Shown: piece after piece, positions 12,196-26,664 of the stretch
Numbering within the stretch: position 1 is the stretch's first letter
Layout: every line of letters begins with the position of its first letter
Origin: Dipteris shenzhenensis
Lineage: Eukaryota; Polypodiophyta; Polypodiopsida; Gleicheniales
Assembly (NCBI GenBank): GCA_047967505.1
Contig: CM106541.1
DNA: 64,000 bases
Strand: one strand, 5' to 3'
Made by a program: the position numbers and the translations under genes
Notes under the pieces: model-generated
The model's input: only the letters and a program-made list of their open reading frames with translations
Told to the model about the DNA's origin: nothing
Database searches by the model: none

Positions 12196-12220
12196 ACACA
12201 CACACACACACACACACACA
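12196..12220 (+). repeat. (AC)n at the 5' truncation of LINE-B
   Basis: 25 bp of pure AC, directly joined to the truncated 5' end of LINE-B. Together with 7643-7662 it brackets the insertion. Confidence 0.95.
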
Positions 12221-12979
12221 TGTATGTGCAAGTTCTGTTCTCATATATGTGTTTTTTGTGTAACAAGATTCCTATAGTATGCTTTGTTGGGGTAAAGGCA
12301 CATTGCCAACCCTTCATTAAAAGATAGGACACCTATGACTGTCTTAAGACAGTCATAGGGTAAATCTAATCCTAATAAAACATAAGTGAGTTTGTGGTGT
12401 GGCTCATCATTCTTCACACCCGCACTAGAGTGTCACTCTCTCACTACACTCCCCCCTCTCATGCTTTTTTTCATGCGATATGATATGTTACTATATTTTA
12501 GTATTTACTTTGTATGTTCCAAGATTTAAGGAAGCCTTGGTGAATTTTTATGTGTATCCCATAATTTCACGTTTAAAGTTAAAATGAGGGAACTCAAGAG
12601 AAGGTTTGTATTAGAAAATTCTTACTGGGGCGAGAGTAGACTCTTGTGTGTGTGTGGGGGGGAGCACAAGCCATAAAGTTACAGAAGACATTAATGATGG
12701 GCACTGTTGGTGGCTGTGTGAGCCTTGTAATTCCTACAACCCCTGCCAACTGGGAAAAATTTCCGCGGATAAAAGCCTTGATGGGTTCATTAAGAGGGGT
12801 TTTACCAATGTTGGTATTTGTGTTCACATCTTCAAGTTTCACCTAGATTGCTGCTATGCTATCATCATGGCGAATGTCGTGTGAATCACTACTTTTAATG
12901 ATCCTTTTTTGGCAAGATGGAGTTGCTTTCTCTTTTAGTGTTTGGTTTTGAGTTGAAAGACAATTCACATTCTATGCAG
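12221..12979. other. Unassigned sequence upstream of the isomerase exons
   Basis: Apart from the palindrome at 12332-12359 and a short GT/G run at 12640-12661, I see nothing I can name. No earlier ribose-5-phosphate isomerase exon is recognisable. The last part (to 12979) ends in a good splice acceptor, so it is likely intron. Confidence 0.4.
12332..12359. repeat. Perfect 28-bp palindrome
   Basis: CCTATGACTGTCTT is followed at once by its exact reverse complement, with no spacer. It lies 0.1 kb beyond LINE-B in unassigned sequence. It could form a cruciform or hairpin. No terminator or operator function can be claimed. Confidence 0.9.
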
Positions 12980-13417
12980 GCTAAATTACGGCTGGATGGT
13001 GACAAGCCGTATGTCACCGACAATTCCAATTACATTGTGGATCTTTATTTCAAGGTCTCCTCTTGCAATCCTATTAACCATTGATTTGCTCGTGATATCG
13101 CAGATCTTCTTGGGGCATAGTCGCGCCTTCTAGAACTTTTAATTTTATAATCTCTTTAATGCCCTCTGATTTTAGAGAACTATGTTCACTTTTGTCATGT
13201 AACTCCGTACTAAAATCAAAAGGATCTGTCATATTGTCTTATAATTCTAAATAGCATTATCATTCTTTTGAAACAGACACCGATAAAAGATGCCAGAGCT
13301 GCTGCCAAGGCCATTTCTTCACTTGAGGGAGTAGTGGAGCATGGATTATTCCTTGATATGGCCACAGCTGTTATCATTGCCGGCACTGATGGAGTATCTG
13401 TGAAGACGAAATCATAG
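12980..13417 (+). CDS. Ribose-5-phosphate isomerase, last two exons
   Basis: The enzyme interconverts ribose-5-phosphate and ribulose-5-phosphate in the pentose phosphate and Calvin cycles. Exon 12980-13054 encodes AKLRLDG then KPYVTDNSNYIVDLYF, a signature of the family. Exon 13277-13417 encodes TPIKDA, then EGVVEHGLFLDMA and a C-terminus ending GVSVKTKS before TAG. The intron 13055-13276 has GT...AG ends and the preceding acceptor is TGCAG. All 71 codons are open. The N-terminal two thirds, including the substrate-binding GTGST and DGADE motifs, are not seen in the window. It is either the 3' end of a gene with a very long, TE-filled intron or a duplicated fragment. Identity is sure; expression is unknown. 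Confidence 0.85.
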
Positions 13418-14159
13418 TAGAGGCTACTGATTTTTTGTTAAATCAGTGCGCAAGTTTTGTAACTAAATCGTGTTAGGGATCCACTCACCAATAAATGCTG
13501 ATAGTGTGGTTTAAAGAAATATGAGTTTATTGAGCTCGTATATGGTATATAAAAGGTGATGCAAGAAGTTACACTGGAGTCTACTCATTGTATCATTTAT
13601 TTTGTTAAGAAATACAAGCTGCAACTTGTTGAGGGTTTCAATGTTTGGATGTGCTCACATGCAGTAGACATTCAATATCATTTCTTAGTACATCCTTTTC
13701 CCAAAGTAGGAAACTTCACAATTTTGACAAAACTTAAAACAAGAGTGCACAAGTGTGCGTATGCATTGCCGCCCAGTATAGTGGTAAAGCAAGCACTTTT
13801 GGATGTAAAAGAGAAATCGAACGTTTTAAAAAGGGATTTGGGCTGTTTTAAGGCAGTTTCGAAAAGATGATTTGAAGCACACAACTTAATATGGAAATTC
13901 ACAAAGGAGTTTCGATCTTCATTATGGCACTCCCTCTAAGGAGGTAGTGCTAACAAAAATAAGTAGAAATCAACTACTTGCAAGTGCAACTTGTTTCGGG
14001 TTGGGCCACGGGGTTTCTCAGGCTAGTGCCTACAAAAGCTTGGAACAAGCGGAAGGAGTTCAACTTGGGGGACCTTCTGGAGTTTTTTGGTCAATAATTT
14101 GCTGGTTACAAAGAATTTATGTGGATATGCTAATCGGGATAAGCTTTGTCTTGTAGATA
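13418..14159. other. 3' flank of isomerase exons, then unassigned
   Basis: The first part should include the isomerase 3' UTR. An open frame at 13556-13870 shows no domain I know. No LTR end or repeat boundary is visible before copia gag-like sequence starts near 14160. Confidence 0.35.
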
Positions 14160-14500
14160 TTGCATTTGTCACATGAGTCAAAGATGAATAGAAAGTTGTT
14201 GGATAGCAAGCTACATGACCTTTATCAATGGAGAGGGGATGTATTTAATGCCCAAGAACTAGCTATGATCTCTATGTCAATCAAGATCCATCATGAGTTA
14301 CTTTTCTCAAGATGGAGCTTGAGAATTTGGAGATGCATGAAGGTGACATCTTGGCTGGTCATCTTACAAAGATCTACGATCTTCGGGAGTGGCTCCTAAA
14401 TATTGATGAAGTCATTCGTAAGAATGATTTTGTCGTCATTGCTAGAGGCCTACTTGACGTTCCACACTTCTCCTACTTTATCTTTGTAGGGTAGTGATCA
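14160..14500 (+). pseudogene. Copia gag relic (UBN2-like)
   Basis: Two overlapping frames carry the pattern of copia gag. 14312-14494 reads LENLEMHEGDILAGHLTKIY, then a Leu-rich stretch and DFVVIARGLLDVPHFSYF, matching the 'LxMxEGxSLxxHIxxF...DxxxxLLxSLPxSY' layout of UBN2. It is frameshifted and lacks a convincing zinc knuckle. It is the 5' part of the old copia whose integrase lies at 15480-16153. Confidence 0.55.
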
Positions 14501-14990
14501 ATCTTGTGAGTTCGTTGTTACAAGAGCAACAAACAAGGAAGAATACTCTTTGTCAATGTGTGGCCATGATTAGGCATGTGTTGCCCATGACAAGGGCAAA
14601 GGTAGAAATTTAATTGCTTTTAGTCGTCAAAGATTTGCAGTCAAAGGTTACTTTAAGACAACAGGCAAATAAAGAAAACGTTGATGCAAGGCAGCCCAAG
14701 AGGAGAGGAAATTGCCAATATTGCAAATAGTCAATGATGAGAAGGGTCAAGAACCATACTCTGCTTCTGGGTCAGCGGTCTCCAATGCATATTCTTGCTC
14801 TACTCCTGCTGGGGGACTTTGGAAGTAGGTTCAATCCTTGAGCTTCTTCCATCTCCTCTCTTGCATGGTCAAGACTCTCTTTCGTGTACATCTCAGAGTC
14901 TAGTCTAGGGACGAGGATATCAGTATTTCTACTAGAGGGGGTGCCGGCCATTGATTCCTCTATTGCTGATGCAAATAAAACTGATGACTT

Positions 14991-15132
14991 AGCAAATTTT
15001 GTGTAGGATGAGTGTGTTTTTTTGGTTTGCAGTTATGATGAATCACATGAGCAAATATTCAGAAAGCAAATTTTGTCTAGGATGAGTGTGTTTTTTTGGT
15101 TTGCAATTATGATGAATCACATGAGCAAATAT
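14991..15132 (+). repeat. Tandem duplication, 74-bp period, two copies
   Basis: The block starting AGCAAATTTTGTGTAGG at 14991 repeats at 15065 with a few substitutions. It is a local duplication within the decayed copia. Confidence 0.85.
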
Positions 15133-15479
15133 CTGTGAATATGAATGAAAAATAGGATACATGGTTCTTTTGACAATGGGGCTTCAAGCTACATGATTGT
15201 CACTTTTGGAATTTTGTACTAGGGCTTATATCATTTTGAGAAAGGGTGTAGAGTGCATCTATGGTTGCTACAACATGTACAGCTTTGATGTATGAGGCAG
15301 CGTTATGGCATGCCAAGCGTCGGCATGTGAACTATGGTAGCCTAATGTTGTTGCAGAAACACAGAATGTGTGTGACGTGTGAATCTTGGGTAAAATGAGC
15401 AGGAATGTTGTTCCAGAGGATGGGTCATTCACATTGATGTGTGAATATGCTTCATAGAGAGGTGCCACCAAAGCATGTG

Positions 15480-16153
15480 TGTGAATTGTGCATCGTGGGT
15501 AAAATGAATTCCAGAGGATGGGTCAGTAAGAGCAATCAAGAAATTGTAGCTCATTCACATTGATGTGGGTGGTTCCATGTAGACACCACCTTTTGGAAAG
15601 TGTGTATATTTTGTAACTCTCATTGATGATTTCTCCAGTTTACTTGGGTTTACCCTTTTAAAGAAAACTTTGAAGTATTCAAGTGTTTTCAGGTTACAAG
15701 GTGCAGACCCTTTGTACAGTTAGATGCATTCAAAACGTGCTTGGCAGAAAAGGGGATAAAGCATTAGTAGACTATGCCTTACATACCACAGATGAATGAT
15801 GTTGCAGAAAGGAAGAACATGACCTTGATGGAGATGGCAAGATGCATGGTAAAGGGCAAACCTCTGCCACACAGGTTTTTGCTCGAGGTCATCCTGTGTG
15901 CAGTACACATTGTGAACATATTCCACAAAGGCTTGAAGACCATCACTCCTTTTGAGGTATGGTGTGATAGAAAGCCTAAGGTTGACTTTCTCAAGACTTT
16001 CGATTCTTTGCTTATGTTTATGTGTCTTCACAGGTCAGAGGCAAGTCTATCAAATTAGATGATGAGCCTATCAAATGCATATTTGTGGGGTTACAACAGA
16101 TGACAAGTCTATCAAATGTATATTTGTTGGGTTACAACATGGCAGTATGGGAT
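15480..16153 (+). pseudogene. Copia integrase relic, 5' side of a nested insertion
   Basis: Fragments appear in order: a pre-integrase finger piece (HVCELCIVGK, about 15470), the first integrase Asp region (HIDVGGS...FVTLIDDFSS, about 15558-15640), then 15774-16058 with PQMNDVAERKNMTLMEMARC holding the catalytic Glu region, and PFEVW...RKPKVDFLKTF. The C-terminal part (KCIFVG) is repeated once. The frame is broken by stops and small duplications. At 16153 it is cut by the gag-only element and resumes at 19218, where YHLFDPHK...IFDNRDVFF completes the domain. Confidence 0.8.
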
Positions 16154-16464
16154 TGTTGGAATCGGAGTCCTAGTGTGTGTGATCCTAGAGTCCTAGGAGT
16201 GTCCTACAGTTGTGTGAGTGTGAAGAGTCTTGAGGCCACTTGTGCCACCTCATGTGGTAGGTGTGATTCCTCCCCTAGATTATAGGATCTAGATTCTCTT
16301 GTGTGTGACCTCATCTATGAGGTGTCTTTGTGGGAAGATAAGGCTTGCCCAGCCTATAAAAGAGGCTATGTACTTGCTGTGTACATATCAATCAATCAAC
16401 ATGAGTTCGTGTCTCAGCTCTTGTCTCCAATCATGTGTCTCTCACCCTCTCCCCATTTTCAACA
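16154..16464 (+). repeat. 5' LTR of the gag-only element, 311 bp
   Basis: TGTTGGAATC...TTTTCAACA ends. A TATA box (TATAAAA) lies at 16355-16361, so transcription probably starts about 30 bp later. The 3' LTR matches it apart from scattered changes. Confidence 0.93.
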
Positions 16465-16466
16465 GT

Positions 16467-16479
16467 TGGTATCAGAGCC
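16467..16479 (+). other. Primer-binding site (initiator Met-tRNA)
   Basis: TGGTATCAGAGCC, two bases after the 5' LTR; site of minus-strand DNA priming. Confidence 0.93.
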
Positions 16480-17658
16480 AGGTTGAAGCTCCTGCCTGAT
16501 GGCATTCCTCTTGCCCGCTATCTCCTCCACTGCGCCACTCTTCTGTTGCGCCACTCTTCTGCCGCCTCTCCGCTATCTTCCCTGATGTTGCACCATTCTA
16601 CCTGCCATCCTACGGATCTTCTGCCCGCTCCTCTGTTCACTCTTCTACCGCCTTTGCTGCCCTACCTCGTAATATTGCCCTACCTCGTAATTTGCACAAC
16701 AAGCTGCACTGCTCTCCATAAGATGGCTCCAGCAGTGCCTCCTCAATGAGCTTTTACTCCACAAAGCTAACGAGTCGCCATCAACGACTTGACCAACCGC
16801 TTCTACAACTTGCAGATCTGCAATGCTCTTCAATGAGCTGCCAATAAGCCAACAGCTTCTATGCCTCAATGAAACGAGGCTCCAGCCTTGCACCAGTTGA
16901 TAGCAGCAAAAAGACCGCACTTCGAATGATCTAAGAAGTAATCGAGCTCCTTCATTAGCTCTAAAAATCGACAACTATCTAGGCGCCAACGAAGGTCTTC
17001 ATCCATCTCTTCAACAGTTGGTGACAGTTGGTATCAGCTCCTACGAAGGTGTCAAAATCCGTTGATGATTAGGCGGCGTCTCACATGTACCGGTGACTGA
17101 CGACCTGAGGGCTGTGGCCATCGACTCGCACGTCAACGCATCTCTTACTGACCCAAACTTGCCCATGATGCTGCTCCAGCTCTTGCCCATGCTATAGCTC
17201 CTGCCCACGTTGTAGCTCCCCTTTCGTAATTCCCTCAGTCGGAAAGGATCAGGTGCTGCTGAAGATCTCCAATTGATTCCTCTCCACCAACATATGAAGA
17301 TAATGTTGCAGCAATTCAGTCGTCATTTTGACTGCCACAGGCCCTGTTCGTGACTAATTTTCGCCCCTTTACAATTTATGCTCAACTTCTCCAATTTTTT
17401 TTTGGGGTGTTTTCATGATGTGAGGGTTCCCACCCATTGAACGAGCTCTTATGTCAGAAATTTAGAAAAGCCCCAATTTTTTGCAAACCCTAATTTTGCA
17501 GCAACCCTAACCCAAAAATTTAGGGCTTTTCTGTCCTGTGTCTTCCTTTGGCATAATTGAAGCTTCTACCATGTAAAATTTGGGCCTTTTTGAAGTTCGA
17601 GTAAACATTGTAAGGGATTTAGACATTGGCTGTAATAACACCTAAGACCTTCCCACCA

Positions 17659-18525
17659 ATGGATAGCATAAAAAACTCCTCGTTCATCGAGAAATTCTCA
17701 GGGAGCAATTTCCCAACTTGGCAGACGAAACTCTGGCTTCTTCTTATGCGAGAAGGGATATGGAATTTCACCAATGGCAAGGAGCCAAAACCCCAAAGTG
17801 ATGATGCTAGAATCAGTTGGTGGGAGAACCAAAATGATAAAGCAATGGCTATCATTGGCCTAGCTTTAGCTGAAAACCTTATCCACCATGTGGATTTTGA
17901 TAAGACTGCAAATGACGTTTGGGAAAAATTAGAGAATTTGTTTGGAAATAAGATCAATAATTCCAAAGTATTTCTCAAACAAAAACTCTTCAAGCTCAAG
18001 ATGAAGGAAATCGACACCCTCAATGAACACTTGAGCAATCTTGGGTCAATTCTCCAACAATTATCTGCCATCCGAGCCATTGTTGAAGGTGATGATCAAG
18101 TTGCTGTACTTCTCTCAAGTATTGAAGACATTTCCAAGTACAATGAGATCCTTGCTATCCTAAGAGTCAGCCGCAATATGAGCTTTAAGGATATGGTAGC
18201 TCATCTCATTGATGAGGACCGTAGGCTTACAGAGAAAGCAGAATCTTCCTTCGAATCTGGCAAAGCATTCTTTCTCAAGAATAAGCCCACGAAGAAAGGA
18301 AAACCTCTTAAATGTAATTATTGTCAGGAACTTGGCCATCCAGAGGATTGTTGCTTCAAGAAAATGGCAAAGGTACAAGCCAAAGAGCATGCCACTCTCG
18401 TTGCGGAGCAGAGCGAGGACAAAGACGATGAAGCTACACCTTCTGGACCTGAGGAACAAGCCTGCACTGCTGCTATTTCTAGTCTATCCCTCCATGAGGT
18501 GATAGATGAAGAGTGGGCTTTCTAG
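17659..18525 (+). CDS. Copia-type Gag, intact
   Basis: Gag packages the element RNA into virus-like particles. 288 codons are open from the ATG at 17659; an in-frame TTG at 17626 is a less likely start. An N-terminal DUF4219-like segment (FSGSNFPTWQTKLWLLL, about residues 11-27) leads into a UBN2-type core with W-x-KL-x-NLF and LLSSI...YNEIL. A basic stretch precedes the CCHC knuckle (CNYCQELGHPEDCC, about residues 218-231), followed by an acidic tail ending EEWAF and TAG. The length is normal for a stand-alone copia gag. It ends 368 bp before the 3' LTR and nothing coding follows, so it is the element's only protein. Confidence 0.9.
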   Translation: MDSIKNSSFIEKFSGSNFPTWQTKLWLLLMREGIWNFTNGKEPKPQSDDARISWWENQNDKAMAIIGLALAENLIHHVDFDKTANDVWEKLENLFGNKINNSKVFLKQKLFKLKMKEIDTLNEHLSNLGSILQQLSAIRAIVEGDDQVAVLLSSIEDISKYNEILAILRVSRNMSFKDMVAHLIDEDRRLTEKAESSFESGKAFFLKNKPTKKGKPLKCNYCQELGHPEDCCFKKMAKVQAKEHATLVAEQSEDKDDEATPSGPEEQACTAAISSLSLHEVIDEEWAF

Positions 18526-18882
18526 AGTCATGTGTGTTAGGTACTCTGCCTTGGGTAGTCCCCCCCTAAAATGATGTAATAATTTGTCTTTTTGTGTGCC
18601 TTGTCCTATAAAAGGCTCCACTTATTTCCATGTACCTAGTTAGGAGACAGGGGGGTTGTTATGTCTTTCCTTTATCAGGTCTGCCGAGTTCCAGGATGTT
18701 GGTGTACTCCCTAGACCTATGAGTTGGTCATGCATCCATGCTCAGATTTGAGTCTCTGATCACGTTGACACCTAAGCCACGAGAGTGCTTGGTTCAACCT
18801 TTGAATTATGCTCAGCTGTTAGCCTCTAAGATTGCCTGGGATGCACAGTCTGGATGATGTCATAGTTTTTCACCCTAGCTCC

Positions 18883-18891
18883 AAAGGGGGG
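18883..18891 (+). other. Polypurine tract
   Basis: AAAGGGGGG, two bases before the 3' LTR; primer for plus-strand DNA synthesis. Confidence 0.8.
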
Positions 18892-18893
18892 TT

Positions 18894-19217
18894 TGTTGGA
18901 ATCGGAGTCCTAGTGTGTGTGGTCCTAGTGTGTGGTCCTAGAGTCCTAGGAGTGTCCTACAATTGTGTGAGTGTGAAGAGTCTTGAGGCCACTTGTGCCA
19001 CCTCATGTGGTAGGTGTGATTCCTCCCCTAGATTATAGGATCTAGATTCTCTTGTGTGTGACCTCATCTATGAGGTGTCTGTGTGGGAAGATAAGGCTTG
19101 CCCAGCCTATAAAAGAGGCTATGTACTTGCTGTGAACAGATCAATCAATCAACATCAGTTCGTGCCTCAGCTCTTGTCTCCAATCATGTGTCTTTCACCC
19201 TCTCCCCATTTTCAACA
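18894..19217 (+). repeat. 3' LTR of the gag-only element, 324 bp
   Basis: Same ends as the 5' LTR. It is 13 bp longer because a GTCCTAGTGTGTG-type stretch is duplicated near its start. TATA box at 19108-19114. Confidence 0.93.
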
Positions 19218-19330
19218 GGGATACCATCTCTTTGATCCACACAAGTAGAGAATATTTGACAATAGAGATGTTTTTTTTGGGGGTGAGGAAAAAAATGTTT
19301 TTTTCTTTATTGATAATGCATTTTTGAGAT
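19218..19330 (+). pseudogene. Copia integrase relic, 3' side of the nested insertion
   Basis: Continues the frame interrupted at 16153 (residues GYHLFDPHK then RIFDNRDVFFGG), the copia GYxLxDP...SRDVxF motif. The first five bases (GGGAT) are the target duplication. The reverse transcriptase expected next is absent; a minus-strand gypsy relic begins soon after. Confidence 0.75.
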
Positions 19331-19467
19331 ATGACACAATCAATCTGGGTATATCATTGCAAAACGGCCAATCTATGAGACTCGAGAGCCATGACTACTG
19401 GCAACTGTAGTTGAAGGCTTTGCTATTACATTTGCCAATGTACTTGTTAACATATTGACTGAGTGGA

Positions 19468-20500
19468 CTAGACCTCTTTGTCCTTCATGGGAACTAGCAG
19501 CATGGTTTGATCAATGTCCAAACTCCCCAGAATTTCCTCGTCATGTGCAGCAAGCTCTACCTCTAATCTTTTTTTCAAGGTAGTGCTATCCATTCCTAAG
19601 CTCTCCATGATCTCGAAATCCACTTGCTTGTTGCTATTTGTGTTTGTGTACAAAACTATGACTGTATCCTCTGCATCAACATGTTATAGAGCATTGAAGT
19701 TGGTGGTAAGTGGAATAAGATCACACTCCGCTGACCGTGATCATTTGATTTTTCAAAGCTGACTTGGCAGAGTTTGTAACACAAAAGCTCTCAAGCTCCT
19801 CTTTGTTTAGTGGTCGTAGAGGAGAAGAGTTGACAGTCCTCCTTGATGAGCTTTTGTCATTCAATACTAGCTTCTCAAATCCAAGATCACAGCATATTTA
19901 ACTTTCCTCCATTTGAAGTAGAGATGTTTTTGCAGAGAACTCATTGTAGCCACTTGCTGAATCCAATAGATAGATAATTAGTAACTTACGGGATAGGCTT
20001 GCAGGGTCTATGAAGACAAGCCACTTGTAATTCGTAATGGATGGCATGTTGAGGCAAAATTTAGCCTCAAAATCAGCCCACCCCTTCACATTCTTGGGAG
20101 TTGGCAATTCCATTATTGCCTTAATTTTCTTATGATCTATGTGTGTTCCCTCCTCAGAGATTATATGTCTCAACTATTTGATTGAATCCCTTCCAAAAAT
20201 AACATTTGATGGTTCCAACCAAAGTAGTTTTTGGAGAGCTTGTTTAAGATGGATTTCACAATAAATCAAAATATCATCTCAAAACACATATGATCAAAAT
20301 CATTTGTATTTATGAAAAATATAATTCATCAGACACATGAATATGGCCAATACATTAGTCAATCCAAAAGGCAAGATAGTACACTCATAGTGTCTATAAC
20401 AAGTTCTAAACATAGTCTTGAATATATACACTTCTTTTATTTTGATTTGATGTCTTGTATAAATTTTGAAGAAGGCTCTAGCTCCCGAGAGTTGTTCCAA
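19468..20500 (-). pseudogene. Ty3/gypsy reverse transcriptase relic
   Basis: Minus-strand 20500-20300 reads LSGARAFFKI...KTMFRTCYRHYE...PFGLTNVLAIFMCLMN, the gypsy RT palm before the catalytic motif. 20173-20095 reads HIISEEGTHIDHKKIKAI...PTPKNVK, the end of RT entering RNase H. The F/YxDD region between them is garbled by stops. The remainder to 19468 is open in places but not recognisable. No LTRs are seen. Confidence 0.75.
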
Positions 20501-20524
20501 AAAATGATCAGTTTTAGGTAGAGT

Positions 20525-20726
20525 TGCTTGTTCAAAATTGTATTATAAGAATAATAATTTAATAATAATAATAATTATTATATGTGTGTTCGCATGCATG
20601 CGCACACGCGCTCAACTCGACAACCCCCTTAATTCCCCTAATTTCTTTTTCCTCAAACTCCCTTAATTTTTCGTTAATTTGTCTCTAATTGTCTTCGTAT
20701 TTTTTCTCAATCTCCTTTGTTTTTCC

Positions 20727-20780
<54 letters not shown>

Positions 20781-21829
20781 TGTCTCTTCAATATTCTCCC
20801 AAACCAACCCCCCCCCCCTTTCTCTAAATTTTCTTAATTCTCTCTCTAATCCCCCCTCGACCCCCCATTCGACCCCATTGGTCTTCGTTATTCCCTCGTA
20901 TTTTTCTCTTTTCACCCACTCTCCATTCATTTCCCTCGTATTTCCTTCTTGAAATGTTTCCTTTTTCCCTTTATTGTCCATTATTTTTCCCTTTTCCCCT
21001 TATTTTCCTAAATTTCCTAAATCTTCCTTAGCTTTTTTTTATAGATAAAATTTCTTCTTTTTCCTACTTTACCCTATTTTTCCTATTTTTTTCTATTTTC
21101 CCTCATCTCCCCTATTTTTCCCTATTTTACCTTCTTTCCCTTGTCTAAAATCCTATATACCCTACCCCCCCTTATTATTCACTTCTCCCACTTGTTTACA
21201 CTTGTCCTAATCTCCCTCACCCCACCGTAACTACATCTACCTGTTTGACCCTCAATCATTTCCTCTCCCGACCCTTGATTTTATTACTCTTGTAACTAAA
21301 CCGACTAATCCTACTGGCTATAAATACTTACCCTCCCTATCTCCTTCTTCCACCTCCCTGCTGCTAATCTCTCGCTTCCCCGTTCCGTTCACTACCCCCC
21401 CTCATTGTCTCGCTCCTCATTCAAAGCTCTTACCCATCGCTCCCTTGTTTGGCTCATTGACCTCATGATGGTTTTCAAAAATTTCTTGATTTTTTTTCTT
21501 TTTCTTAAAATTTTTTGCCCTAATTATTTCTTTTCCTAATTATTCCCTTATTTTCATCTGTTTTTTCCAATTTCTTCCGTTAAGTTCTAACCCCCTTGAT
21601 TTAATCTACTCCTAACCCCTTTTAACCAAAACTACTCCTAAATTCTTTTTCTATCCGTAAACCTTGTTAATTAAACCCCTAATCCTATTTACTACCAAAA
21701 CTGCCTGCTACCTAAACCAAATTAACCTAGTGCTTTCTACCTACACTAATGAACCCCCTCCCTGCACTTTCTACCTACCCATAGCCCTCTAGTCTATACC
21801 TATCTTGGTTTTCTACACTAACACATAGT
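20525..21829. repeat. Pyrimidine-rich tract, no genes
   Basis: The plus strand is almost pure C/T with scattered A, including a (CT)24 block at 20731-20778 and C runs. It contains a TATAAATA box near 21320 followed by a CT-rich leader-like stretch, resembling the layout inside the repeat units at 22119-25882. It may be a diverged relative or an LTR-like end. Apparent ORFs are Ser/Leu/Pro low-complexity translation. Confidence 0.6.
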
Positions 21830-22039
21830 TGTAGGCACCTAGCCAACCCGCCTCCCAATAAAGGAGACTACCGACCATGCCATTCCAAGTGAGACAGAAT
21901 ATGCTTCCAATCAAGAAGCAAGTTGGAGACCATAGGGCAGCCATGCAAAGTGCCATCAATGCATCCAAACAAGAAATCCCATTGAGTGGGTTGCCAATGA
22001 CCGAAAGCAAGAGTACTGATATGTGTGACTAGAGATTGA
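21830..22039 (-). pseudogene. LINE-C: short ORF2 fragment abutting a CA array
   Basis: The minus strand reads THISTLAFGHWQPTQWDF then GTLHGCPMVSNLLLDWKHIL. This matches the LINE-B segment RTCAYGHWTTDHWEV...KIHGCPFSTALILDWKQVL between RT and zf-RVT. A frameshift follows. Its 5' (right) end is joined exactly to the CA array at 22040, the same arrangement as the 5' end of LINE-B. It is about 200 bp, truncated at both ends, and a different subfamily from A and B. Confidence 0.8.
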
Positions 22040-22048
22040 ACACACACA

Positions 22049-22118
<70 letters not shown>
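22040..22118 (+). repeat. (CA)n microsatellite, 79 bp
   Basis: Nearly pure CA with two T interruptions. LINE-C lies on the left and repeat unit A on the right, both joined without spacer. Confidence 0.95.
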
Positions 22119-25882
<3,764 letters not shown>

Positions 25883-26664
25883 AAAAAATTTTCTCTGAAA
25901 AATGTGGGTTTGTATTAATATGAAGGAGTCAAGTATATACAACTTCAAAGAAGTCCTTAAGACTTCAAAATCCTGCTCTGATCTATAACAATATCCTACC
26001 TAACAGTAACAGTAATGGTAGTAGTAAAAGTTTGTTCAGCTGAAGCATCAACAACACTAATAAAAAACATCAAACTACCCAGTCGTGTCTTGTGGCTCTT
26101 CTTTGAGGGCCAAGCGCACCACCACCCGAAGTATAATGATGCCTAGGATTTGTGGATGAGGGCATGGATTTTGGAATCTGGCTCTTGGTTTGGGAGCAAG
26201 GGACTTGAAGTCGGGTGGTGTGACTTCATTGCAAACTTTGATAGTGACCCCGACAAGATCGTTTTGTGAAACAGGTCTCTTGTAAACAAACATGGGAGGG
26301 GGGGCCATAGGAGAAGGCGTAGCATGCGCCAAAGATCCTTGCAGGGCTTTTGAAGCAGTAAGGGAAGGCTATACCAAAGGGGAGTCCATAGAAGCTTGAC
26401 TCGTAAGCATAGGGAAGGAGAACGGAAAAGGCTTAGCATTCTTGGTGGTTGGCATTGTTTGGCTGTGTGATAGTACCAGGTGAGGGGTGGAGCCCCAGGG
26501 CATATCTTCTTTTCCCACCTATTGTTGCATCTGTGCCACAACAGGGTAGTCTATTTCTTTGTGATATGTTCATCCTTCTTGCAGCATTCCTGGATTTACT
26601 GCTGCTGCAATCGGGAGATCATCTCAAGATTTGCAGCTCTTTCCTATGGTCAACCATACATTCA

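Larger units (their letters stand above)
16154..19217 (+). mobile_element. Complete gag-only LTR retrotransposon (TR-GAG type)
   Basis: 3,064 bp with two LTRs, a tRNA-Met primer site, a polypurine tract and one intact ORF, gag. Perfect 5-bp target duplications GGGAT flank it (16149-16153 and 19218-19222). There is no protease, integrase, RT or RNase H, and no room for them. The LTRs differ by about nine substitutions plus a 13-bp insertion, so it is fairly young. It sits inside an older copia integrase. Elements of this layout are known in plants and must borrow pol from autonomous relatives. Confidence 0.92.

Noticed and set aside
20689-20981. Ser/Leu ORF and antisense Arg/Glu ORF
   Set aside because: Translation of the (CT)n tract and surrounding pyrimidine-rich DNA.
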